A stretch of 64,000 bases of DNA. Origin: Tanypteryx hageni. Its lineage: Eukaryota > Arthropoda > Insecta > Odonata > Petaluridae. Position 1 is the stretch's first letter, and each line of letters begins with the position of its first letter. Positions 48,601-60,600 of the stretch are shown in pieces. A model generated the notes under the pieces. That model saw nothing but the letters and a program-made list of their open reading frames with translations. It made no database searches and was not told the DNA's origin. The DNA lies in NCBI GenBank assembly GCA_028673005.1, contig CM054113.1:171159837-171223836 (forward strand), given 5' to 3'. The position numbers and the translations under genes are program-made.

Positions 48601-51600
48601 ATAATTTTTTATCTTTATAAATTACTTGATTACTTAATGATAAAATTGTTGGATAGAACTGATGGAAAAAATTAAATATTATTAATATTCATATTAACCA
48701 TGCAACTTTGTTAGTTAATAAAGTACTTCACATAGCATTATAATATGATGGCAATAAATACATTTTATTTTAAATTTTTGTAGTTGTTTGCAAAGTAGCA
48801 ACTTTTATCACTTTTGGTTTTGTAGAATATTATTGTATCATAGCTATAATTAAGAAACATTTCATTCTAATTAAAGTAATTGTAATACAGGTTTTCCTTG
48901 CTTTGAACGAGTTTGCTTTAAATGATTTCAAACTTAAACGAATTGCTCGATAAGACCAAAAAATCTATATAAACAGTAAACTTCAGAGTTAAATGATTTA
49001 TCAAAGGCAAATCAAATGTCTCATTTTAAAATTAATGCTGGGCACATACAAATAATTTACAAAGTAACGTTTCATTGATGAGAATAAGAGGTGAGATATA
49101 TTTCAGAGTTAAAAGATATGAAAAAGACAAAGCAAGTGTATCATTTTAAAATTAACTTGCAAAAACAAACATTTGTTGCAAAATAACTTCATATCAATGG
49201 ACACAAGAAGTGCTGACTCAGGGTATTTTGTGAGATGCTTCCTTATGCAACTTTTCACCATTGACCCTTGCTTCTGTAGTTTTATCTATTATTGTAATTA
49301 TAATTAAACCATAAACTTATCTTATCTTATCATAAACATCCTACAACTGATTTATTTGGATACATGGCTTTCGGCGATCCACCATATCTGGTGACTTGTG
49401 ATGACAACAGTTTCGTTTCCATTCCAGGAAACATCTTCAGGACCTGAAGATGTTTCCTGGAATGGAAACAAAACTGTTGTCATTACAAGTCACCAGACGC
49501 AGTGGATCACCGAAAGCCATGTATTCAGTAACCAAAAACTGATTTATTTAATCAAGAGTCCCCCATGAAGAAGCAAAAGAAGAGTATAACTCTTGAAATG
49601 AAGTTGGAGGTGCTTCAATGACTTGAGAGAGATGGTCCAACTACAGTTGGCTGCATATTTAACTTAACTTTAACTTTATTCATAGGAATTCATCTAATTG
49701 TAAGATTAAAGACACTATCACCTATTCAACTTCCCTGTCAGTGAAAATGGCATACAGAGTGAGATCCTGTAATCGAGAAGATGGAAAAAATGTTACTTGT
49801 GCAGATAGAAGACCAAAATCAGATTAACATGCCTGTTTGTGCAAAGGCACTGCAGATACATGACTGCCTATGAAAAGAAGAGAGAGAGTCATCAACAGCC
49901 CAACCTTTTCTTACAAGTAAAGGCTGGTTTGATAAATTTCAGAAGCATCAGAACCTTCAAAACATAAAATTGAGAGGTGAGGCTGCTAGTGATGGTAGTG
50001 ATGCTGCTACAAAATCTCTATGTGAATTCAAGGCAGTCATTGAGGCTGGTGGTTACAAACCTCATTAATTTGTTTTGGAAGCATATGCCAAACAGAACAT
50101 GCATCTCTAAGAAAGAAAAAACTGTGGCAGGATTCAAGGCTGCGACAGATGGGTAAACTATTGCTGGTCTACCACTCACAGAATCTCCAAGCATTAAAAG
50201 GCCTTGGTAAGCATAACCTATCAGTTCACTGGCATGAAAATAAGAGAGCATGGATTACAGTAGATGTGTTTGAGGATTGGTTAATGAACTGTTTTTGTGT
50301 TGAGGGGAAGTGTTACTGCAAAAAAGCTAACCTTCAATTCATGGTGTTACTTATCCTTGATAATTCCTCAGGACATCCTGCATATTTGAATGACCTCCAT
50401 CCTATGCTCAGATGTTGTTCCTGCCACTACACACTACCTCATAAATCCAGCCCCTTGATCAAGGAGTTATTGCTATTTTTAAAAGTTACTATCTGAAGCT
50501 AACATTATCCCAGCTACTGGATGCATCCGATCGATCTGATAAGAAAACGGTTTATGATTTATGGTGATGATATGACAATAAACAATATCAAGAGTATGTG
50601 GAAGGAAGTGTCAGAGACTAGAATGAATGGAGTTTGGAAGACATTGTGGAAGGCGTGTTTTCATGGTTTCTTGCAGATTGTGAATCCGACCTCAGAGGTG
50701 GCAGAAATAGTCAACCTTGGCAAAAATATTGGTTTTGAGGATCAAGAAGAACTGCAAGCTGATGACTTGTTGGAAATGACCAAAGATGAACAGAAGGCAG
50801 AGGAAGAAGAAGTTGAACCACAGCAGTTGACCACCAAAAAGATGGTTGATATCTTCATATTAGTTGATGAACTCACCCAGGCTGCAATGGATATGGATCC
50901 AAACACTGAATGAAGTAGCAGGTTTAGAAGGGAATTGGCATCTATGACAGCTACTTATAATGAAATACACAACGAGAAACATTCCAGAAGGTTCATTTGA
51001 TGCAAGTCTACCATAGCAATGATCCAGACACTTTGTTACCTGACTCAAAGTAATATTCTATCTCATCCCAAATTACAATCTTCTTGTGGTGCACAGAAGG
51101 GCAGACCTTATTTTGGTGAGTACATATTCATTTTATATTGACACTTTATTAAGTAGCTGCCAAGAAAGGTTTGGGGTATATCCGAGTCCAGAACCTATCT
51201 CCATGAGTACTACGTCAAAAGGGATTTGCTTTAAATGTTAAAAGCAAGGGAGACCTGTATTTGTGTATCAACTAAATATTTATTTGAATGAAAAGCTATT
51301 TCCCCCTCTTTGAGGGGGGGAGATGTCTTTTGCAAGTGGTACCTATGGCAGAAGCCACCTTTGTCAGACCCTTGTTATAGTAGTGGTTATACCAATGGAT
51401 GCTTTAACATATAATTTGTTTTTATCATCATCAGGTACTTATGAAAAGGTTGAAGAAGAAGAAGAAGAAATATATGAAGTTATTAATGTTCATAAGCTGA
51501 AATCAGCAACTCCAAATCTGAGAGTGATTAATCTATATGGCATCAATTTTGTAGATGACAGTCATATAGAAGCTTTCAGCTCTAATTGCATTCAGGTACA

Positions 51601-54600
51601 TAATACCCAGTCAGATATTTAATGAGAGTGGGAATGCCTGGTAGGTGACCCAATTATGGCCAATTACAGCCAACCCAATTATTAAATAAATCCATAGAAC
51701 ACATGTTAAACAAATTTCAGCTTTAACGTATTTGTCAGAATAATTTCCTTTGTTACTGTGCTTGCAAAAACTCTAGATACCCCAGTTTGAGACAGTATAT
51801 CCTGAGAAGAACCACAACGATTTTAATGGGGTTAAAAGTAGTGATTAGAGAATTTATTTCTACGGTAATTGATGTACATCTTAAATTTTAATTTGTGTTT
51901 AAATATTTATATTGGACTGTATTTGAAAAAAAAAAACATGGTTTTTAACCCTGGAAATCTGATAAGACCAATTTGAATGTTTACAACTCAGAAACCCTAG
52001 AATGTATCAACTTGCAATTTTAATAGCACTTACCTAAAACTATTAGAAATAAGGATCTGAAAGCGTTATTTTATAACTGCAACATTAATACCCCATTTTG
52101 TAACATTTCTGAAATTCGGCTATCTTCGTTATTACCGGGTTGTTTTCAAAGTTAGAGGTACCATTGTCACTGGACAAATGCCTATATTACTAATATGTAA
52201 AAAAACGGAAAATTACATAACAAAATGATACCGATTTTCATCTTCATTTTGCCTCCACCTTATAGCTACGTTTGGCTTAGCAAAACTGGCAGGAGAGAGG
52301 AGGAAAGCAGCAATTGCAGTATGCACTGTTGTCACATCTTCTATGTTAGTGAGTCATTTACATGACTGGGCATGCAATAAATCTGGAGGAGGTGGCAACT
52401 GCACGTGCTGCCTCCTCCTCTCTCCCGCTGTTCTACAATGCCAGACGTAGCTATAAGGCGGAGGCAAAATGAAGATGAAATAAAAATTGGTATTATTTTG
52501 GGAAGTAATTTTCTGATGTTCTTTTTTACATATTAGTAATATAGGCATTTGTCCGGTGACAGTGGTATCTCTAACTTTGAAAACAACTCAAGAACAACGA
52601 AGATATCCAAATTTCAGAAATGTAACATAATCAGGAATTAATGTTGCAGTAATAAAATAATGCTTTGAAATGCGCATTCATAATAGTTGTAGGTAAGTGC
52701 TATTAAAATTGTAAGTCGATACATTTGTAGGGTTTCTGAGTTGTAAACATTCAAATTGGTCTTATCGGATTTCTAGGGTTAAAATCCATGTTTTTCTTCA
52801 AATTTAGCCCAATATAACATATTTAAACATTGACTAAAAATTTAAGATGTAGGTACATCAATTACTGCAGAAATAAATTATCTACCCACTACTTTTCATC
52901 CCATCTTTGTGGTTCTTTTTGAGATATACTTCCTCAAACTCTGGTATCTAGACTTTTTCCAAGGACAGTAGGCATTTTTGTCATTTCAAAATTACTTGAG
53001 ATTGGCTCAAGAAATTGACCAACTAAGTTTCTGCCTGCCTTCAAAAACAAAAAAAATATTTTTATTGTCCAATCAATTGCTTTGTTTTATTATTTTTTTA
53101 ATTTGTCTTACTTATTTTGTTATGCAGTTGGAATGCCTTGCTGTAAATTTTTGCCCAAAAGTAAATGGTTCTAGCCTTAAAACTTTATTTCAACGAAGCA
53201 GAAGGCTTAGATGTCTACTAATGAACCAAACTAGTAAGTCATTGCTATTAAGTTGACTAAAGAAACATTAATGTTGATCTTGAAAATAAATTTACTTCAT
53301 ATCTTTAACTGATGAATTGTATTCTAATAAAGGTAAAATTATCAATTCTTTGTTATTTTTGTTAACTTTGTGAAACTCAAATTTTCTCTTATGGAGTCTC
53401 AAATAATAAAAACCTAGTTAATAATTATAACTAAAATTGCACAGTTAGAAAATTAATTTGTTGACTTTAAACAAATGCAAGCAAATGTGTTTTGTTGCTG
53501 GTATGTGCATGGATAAGTTAAATATCAATGCAAAATATTACGATAGTAGCTTAATTTATTTTAAATTCAATCTAATTAAAAAATACAGGAAAAAGTTAAT
53601 TTTTCTTCAAAATATTGTATATTTGTGCTAACTCTGCATCCTTACAATTGCTTTTGCAGATTTACTCAGTGAAAATGTTATGCAGGTTGAATGGGAGAAG
53701 ACTGGACTGCAAGAGTTGGACATCACAGCAACAGACCTTTCTACAGAATGTCTGATTGATATGCTCTCAAGAATTCCTGCTATTCGATTTCTTTCTGCTG
53801 GGCAGCTTAATGGATTCAATGATTCTGTGAGTAAAGATTATTTTTTAGCCATTTCAAACAAGATGAAATGAAAAATTATAGTCATTATTATTGCTTTCCA
53901 CTAGGAAAACCAGCATTGTTGTTTTATGAGAATTTTGTATTTCTCTGTAATTCTTGTTTTTAGGTGTTCTTTACAAAAAGTAAAAAAAGACCATTTTATG
54001 GTCAGGTCGTATCCATCCATTCATCTGTGTGTCCACATGTTTCATCTGTGAAACTACCTGGTGGATGTTAATAAAATTTGGTATTTAGGACATGAGGGAA
54101 AAGAGAATAAGAAAATGATATGAATGGTTCACATAGCCTAATCTGGAGTATCAGTACTGGTGACAAAAAATGAACTTTTTTTATACATCGTAAAATATCA
54201 CTTATAACAAAAAAGTCTTCAAATAAAATTTATAGAACTAGTCAAATGGCATATGTTTTGTTCAGTATATTTTTATCAAAGGAATAGCCAATTTCAAGAA
54301 AATCAAACAAGAAAGTTATAAAAATAAAAAAGGGTGAGCTTCGCTGACAAGATAAAATTATATAAATAAACTTTTTTCTCCTGAAGCCTGCAGGTTCGTT
54401 AAGGTAAAAACTTTTTCATCAACATCTGGTCACAAGCAAAAGTGTTGGTGAAGAGCCGATGCTGAGGCAAACTTCCCACGATGCGGCCAAAAATCCTCCG
54501 ACGAAACAGGCCAAAAAACTGTTTGAGGAAGCACGGTTCATCGACATCACTGGCACATCATTATTTTCCTAGAACACCGTTGGTTTTTTCCTTTTCGTTC

Positions 54601-57600
54601 AGTCATTGTTGGGTTCCCTCCCCATTGTGGGGTCTTTGTTTCGTCGGAGGATTTTGGCCACATCGTGGGAAGTTTGCCTCAGCATCGGCTGTTCACCAAC
54701 ACTTTCGCTTGTGACCAGCTGTTGATGAAAAAGTTTTTACCTTAACGAACCTGCTGGCTTCAGGAGAAAAAAGTTTATTTATATCAAGGAAGTTATAATT
54801 CACTTTGAACTTGGAAAAATTTTCTCCTGTGTTTTGTTTTCAACGACAACAATATTCATGGAAACTGAAGTAAACAATATCTGTTGTCAATAACCAATTA
54901 ATTTAACTTTCTTTTGTGTACATGCAACATTTGGTAAATGAAGGGAAATGGATTATCTACAACGAAGAAATGACGTGAAAAGAAATGGGTAAATTACGAT
55001 GAAGGAATGAACATGAACATAAAGATTATATTACTACTATTTGAGTCAGGTATGTTTAATTTATTGTCGGTTGTTTTATTAATTACAACTGATTAGGAAA
55101 TTGGAGAATCCAAAATTCGATATTTCCTTCACATCATTACTGGCAAATCATTTTTTAGTTCTTAGGCATTATACTTAGCCATCAATATTAATCTTTTTGA
55201 CATGACAACATAAGTTGTAAAGAATGCCTCTGCCTCTCATTTATGTGTGCATGATATGTACATCTTTCCTCTCTTCTTGAAAAAAACCGTTCTAAATCCT
55301 CTAGTAGGTATTTTAATATTTCAGGAAGCAATACTATTGGTTGAGCCATAGTCATTCTGCTAAATACGACATTTTTTTCGGCATGGCAAGAAATAGAGGA
55401 CAAAGTTGGAATTGCCTAACCTGCGATTTTTCTCAGCAGGGCGAGGATCAAATATAAAATATCAATTTCATTTGATGACATTCAAAAGCCTACCAGAATT
55501 TTTCGAGTTACACCTCTATGAGTGAGAGAAAAACATTTATGTCTCTGCACAGCCAAGTTCTTGCAGACATAGTAAACTGTGCAGAAACACAGTAAGTTCT
55601 TGGTAGCTTTCGAATTTGATCATTTAGCAGTTGTATGTCCTCATTAGAATTGTTATTGCAGCAAGGCACACTGCTGTTTATCATGAATAATGATATCGGA
55701 CAATAATTTCTTTCCAATCTCTCTCAGTGATCTGTATGACTGTAAAGGTTTACTGCAAGGAATGCAAATATCTATGTTGACACAATAAAAGTGTCCACGT
55801 TTGTTACATCTTCCCCTGTTTGAGGCACTCACGAAAGATGAAACATGACTGAAGGGTGAAAAGAGAGGGTTGCAAGACATGGTGAAACAATACAATAGTA
55901 AATAAACAAAAACTTTTTCACCCTAAAAAGGAAGAGAATACTTACACTCATGCTGCAGGCTGTTGGTAAACACCATCGCAGGACCTAAGTCAAAAAGAGA
56001 CACATGCACATGCAGAAACATGCAAAATTCACTCACACAGTGGCTAAACTTAGAAATCCGACATTTATACAGTAAACGCAACACACTTGAATTAAAAGCA
56101 TATAATCAGCACTTAAAAATCACCAAACACCTAACTCACAACCAAAAAATCACTTGGGACAACTTTCACGCTAAAATGTACACTGTTATACAACACAAGA
56201 CTGAATACAAAACACAAAAATTACAGAAAAAACTACATTCACTCACAAACAAAAATTATACACAAACACCGATTACCAATACCAAAACCTCAGACAAGAA
56301 TGTCGTCAATCTTTCACATGAATCCTTCAGTGCAGAAGAAATTTCTCTACTCAACAAAGGATTAAAATATCCCTTCCATATAGAAAACCACTGCTAGAAG
56401 ACGTAATAGCTAACATCGAATCCTCTATTAATTATATCCCAGAAAATACCAAAAACTTTATAAGGAATTCGGCATTAACCAAAATAAAACAAAACATTAC
56501 CAACACAGCACACCCACTCACCAGAAACAATATCAAGTTGTGAAATCATTAAATTCCAAAAATTGTTTTTACATTAAAGCCGACAAAGGAAATACTGTTG
56601 TTATAATGGACAAGAATCAATATTAACAAAAAGTGGATCAACTTCTCCAAGAAGGCCCCTACACAAAAATACCAAAAAACCCTTTGAACCAAATGATAAC
56701 TAAAACAAAAAATACTCTGAAAACATGCCTCACTTTAATAGATGAATGACTCAATCTTCAATTAAATATCTCCAACCCGGTTGTCCCCAGGATGTACTGC
56801 CTTCTAAAATTACACAAATCAGGCATACCTATGAGACCCATAGTTTCAGGGATGAACTCTCCTACACACAAAATATCTCAATGGCTAAACTATCAATTCA
56901 AACAAATACAACTAGATTGTGACTCTGCATCAAAAACGCACAAGATTTCATCAACAGAATAAAAGACACAGCACTTGCAGATAATGAAATCTTAGTTTCT
57001 TCAATGTCACTTCCTTATTCCCAAGTGTACCTATCAAAGAAACCATAGAATTCCTACAGACATGGTTATTAGAAAAGAATATTCCTATGGAAGCAACAAG
57101 AATACTTTTGTTTAACCTCCCTGTGCATGCAACAAAGCTTCTTTAAAATCAACAACACCTTCTATCAGTAAAAAGATGGTACCACTATGGGTAACTCCCT
57201 TTCTCCTTTCATAGCTGATCTCTTCATGACTAATTTTGAGAAGTCTTGTAAACCTTCCTTCCCATACTTTCCAAAAACTTGGCTTCGTTACGTAGATGAC
57301 ATTTTTGCAATCTTTGACACAGCAAAAGAAAGCATCCCTAATTTCATACAACGCCTCATCCAACAATTCAACACAATAAAATTTACACATGAAATAGAAA
57401 ACAATCAATCTTTACCTTTCTTAGATCTGCTCATTACAAGAAAACATAACAAACTGCAATTCAACATTTACAGAAAACCTACACACACTAACACATATAT
57501 TAATATGGACTCTCACCATCATATCTCAAATAAATTGGCTCCCTTCCACTCCATGATTCACAGACTACTAAATACACCTCTATCAAAAACAGATTTTTAC

Positions 57601-60600
57601 ATAGAACTTACATTTATCAAAAACTGTGCATTACACAATGGACTCGGCTCACAAATCATCGACAAAATGTTTCAAAAACACAAGCACAATATTCAAATTA
57701 AATCATGCACCACACTCATGAACCAAAATACAAAGAAAAAATATATAAAACTACCATATGCACCGAAACTAACTAATAATCTTAAACGCATGTTTTCAAA
57801 ATTTGATCTTCACCTATTTTGTCAACGAAAATAAATTATCCAACCTACTGACAAACCCAAAAGATAAAATTCCCAATCACCACAAATCAGGCATTTACCA
57901 AGTCAATTGCAGTTTGTGTGACAAAATTTACATAGGACAATCTAGATGCAAACTGGAAACCCAGTTTAAAGAACACATCGCACACTACAAAAACAACAGA
58001 ATAAACAAATCAAGCATTGCAACTCATATTTTTGACACACCATCCTATCGCCACAGAAAATCTATCCTTACTCAAATCAATCGACCAATACAATAAACTC
58101 AATGCATATGAAAGCATCTACATATATAAAAACACAAACACGGTTATGAACAATGACTTAGGTCCTATCCCCCACTCCCCCCTTTTTCAGTTACTCAGTT
58201 AACCATACTAAATCCTTTCACTTTTTCCCCCTCTCCCCAATGGTCACTCCTTGTATATATACCTCCCCCTACACCCCACACTACTGAAGATGACAGCTTA
58301 GCTGTCGAAACATCAGTGTCTAGTTTTAATTTTGGTTAGAGTTTACTCTGTGAGTGGATTTTGCATGTTTCTGCGTGTGTGTGCATCTCTTTTTGACTTA
58401 AGTCCTGCGACGGTGTTTACCAGCAACATGCAGCGTGAGTGTGAGTATTCTGTTCCTTTTTACGGTGAAGGAGTTTTTGTTTATTTACTATGACTGAAGG
58501 GTCACAGTAGGGTAAGACAAGAATGAAGACATTTGCTGAACCAGACATCTTAGAACCCGACTGCCTCATGTATTGAACTGTTTATACAAACAACCTTTCT
58601 ACATGCCAGAAACAAAGTATTATTCCTTTAAAATATGTTCGACAAAAAATGTGATCCTGTTAACCAATTACTTGAGTTCTTGGTTCCCGAATTTTGTTCA
58701 AAGTTAGTCTTAAGCGAATTTTATGTTAACCAGCCAACTCACATTAATCCATACATTCAGGGTCAGAGAAAATATTTGTTTATGTTAACCAAGTGATTAT
58801 GTTAGTTGATTTCACATTAAGGAGGGTTTACTGTATATGAAAATGCATAAAATATTTTGTACTTTTTATATTTCTTACGTTTTAATATGAAAATAAACTT
58901 TGGGAGATTTGGTATTTTTGTATTCTAGCAATGAAAGGAATTGTTAAGATTATTGAAGTTTTATCTCTCTAACTTAGTTTTTTTAATTAAGGATACCAAA
59001 CTTATTACATATTCTGGTAAATTAAACAATTACAAAATTCATTAGCACCTATTTCATGTAATTTCTGTTTATGTCACTTATAGGTCCTTAAAGCTTTCAT
59101 GGAGATGGGAAACCCAAGAAGTCTGACTGCTCTTGATTTAGATTCATCGGATAACTTAAGTGATGACAGTCTTCATAGGTTTTTATCTCGTCATGGTCAT
59201 CAACTCCATGGTCTGTCTCTTTCTGGTATGCCACACATAACTGATCAGCTCTGGCAAACAGTTCTTCCTATTCTGAACAATGCTAAGTGAGTGTTATTAA
59301 AGAAACAACATAGGTCAATGAATATTTTTTCTGATATGTATTGAACTTAATTATTAGAATATTTGTTGTCCCCACTCTTGTTTATCAGTGAAAAACTATG
59401 GTAACACAAACTACTAATGTTTAAAGATAATTTTTAAATAATATTTTTTTCTAACATGAGCAAAATTTTCATAAAGGAAGGAGCAAGAAAAAAAGTTCTT
59501 TTCTTCTTCTTAAATGAGAGAGCAATAAGGTTATATAAAATAAATGTTTGATTTTGTTTAATTTATATAGGGGTAATATTCAGAGGTGAGTTATGAATAT
59601 TTTAACAATGGGCCTCCTTTTTTAGGCGCGCTTCACTTTTAGCACCTATTAGCGTCGGTTTGTCCGTCCGTCTGCATGTTCATTTTTGGCTTCTACAGAA
59701 GAGATTTTTATGAAATTTTATATTAAGGACTGACAGTCAAAGACAATAAGAAAATCTTAAAAATAAATCACGTAGGCCAATCAGGGGTACCACTTGACTG
59801 GTGACAAATAATGAACTTTCCGTTATCTCGTAAATTTTAGGTCAAATTAAAATAGTAGAGAAAATGAAATACTCTTCGTTACTAGTACTACAAGTTTATT
59901 TAAAAACTAATTTAATTTGACCAAAAATTTATGAGATTTAACGGAAAGTTCATTATTTGTCACCAGTAAAGTGGTACCCCTGATTGGCCTACATGATTTA
60001 TTTTTGTGATTTTCTTATCGTCTTTGACTGTCAGTCCTTATTATCAAATTTCATAAAAATCTGTTTGGCATAAGCAGAGAACGAACATGCGGACGGACAA
60101 ACCGACGCTAATAGGCATTTATGCTGAAAGTGAAATGCGCCTAACAAGATGGAAAAGTATACTCCATAAATCGAATATACAGAGATTTCAAAGGCATTCT
60201 TAATGGGAAATACGTATGAAAAGATATCGAAAGATTGGGCGATTCTTGAATTTTATCCCCAAAACTATAAGTCGTAACTATCTGGTCTCAGGAACTATCT
60301 TGTAGTAAATGTTTTTCTCTATCCAAATATTTTTTTAAATCTATACCTCACAGATCATATAAGAGCATGAGAGACAAAAATATGGATTTTTAATTGTTGT
60401 TTGCTGAGAGAACTGTCTTTGCAATCGATGTAAACCAAATATGTGATAACATGAATAAAGTCAGGCTCAACCTTGTGAAATTTGCTCATTATGAGATGTA
60501 ATGAAACAACTTTGACACTTCTACACAATTTAATAGATGTAAACAAAATATGCAATGTTTTGCGCAGGATTTTCTAGAATTTCTGTCACCGAAACTATAA

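Larger units (their letters stand above)
48886..51259 (+). mobile_element. Tigger/pogo-type element with TA flanks
   Basis: The left end at 48888 reads caggttttccttgcttt and the right end to 51257 is aaagcaagggagacctg, imperfect inverted repeats. TA dinucleotides lie on both sides (48886-48887 and 51258-51259). Motif 'tttgctttaaatg' lies inside both ends in the same orientation. Length 2370 bp including a later palindromic insertion at 49358-49536. TA duplication and a Tigger-like transposase agree on the superfamily. Confidence 0.8.
37866..51434 (+). other. Intron 4 (13.6 kb), transposon nest
   Basis: GT-AG intron that holds two hAT elements, a Penelope-like element, a mariner and a Tigger-like element, described separately. 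Unassigned parts are 37866-38722 and 46089-47335. The latter has a Tigger-like end 'caggcatgccttgcttagcg' at 46312 and 'taccgtatttactcgtgtaa' at 46508; neither has a coding region. Confidence 0.8.
55845..58502 (+). mobile_element. Penelope-like element 2 (PLE-2), near full length
   Basis: The direct repeat atgactgaagggt at 55845-55857 and 58490-58502 (11-13 bp, depending on where the terminal repeat ends) marks the target duplication. Next on the left is a 37-bp extension (55858-55894). Inverted terminal repeats of about 146 bp follow at 55895-56040 and 58346-58491 ('atagtaaataaacaaaaact', 'gtcaaaaagaga', 'gcagaaacatgcaaaat'). A short tail beyond the repeat is a known feature of Penelope elements. 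RT plus GIY-YIG remains lie between, with a hammerhead at 58280-58324. Confidence 0.85.
53827..59083 (+). other. Intron 7 (5.3 kb)
   Basis: GT-AG intron with a foldback at 54360-54784 and Penelope-like element 2. At about 53990-54200 a degenerate relative of the arms of the 59.6-kb foldback is visible ('gtccacatgttt', 'ggtgacaaaaaatgaact'). 54785-55844 and 58503-59083 contain no recognised feature. Confidence 0.75.

Noticed and set aside
54360..54784. Hammerhead palindrome, because the arms contain 'tcctgaagcc'
   Set aside because: No GAAA or GUC core follows, and the motif lies at the outer part of the arms, not the centre.
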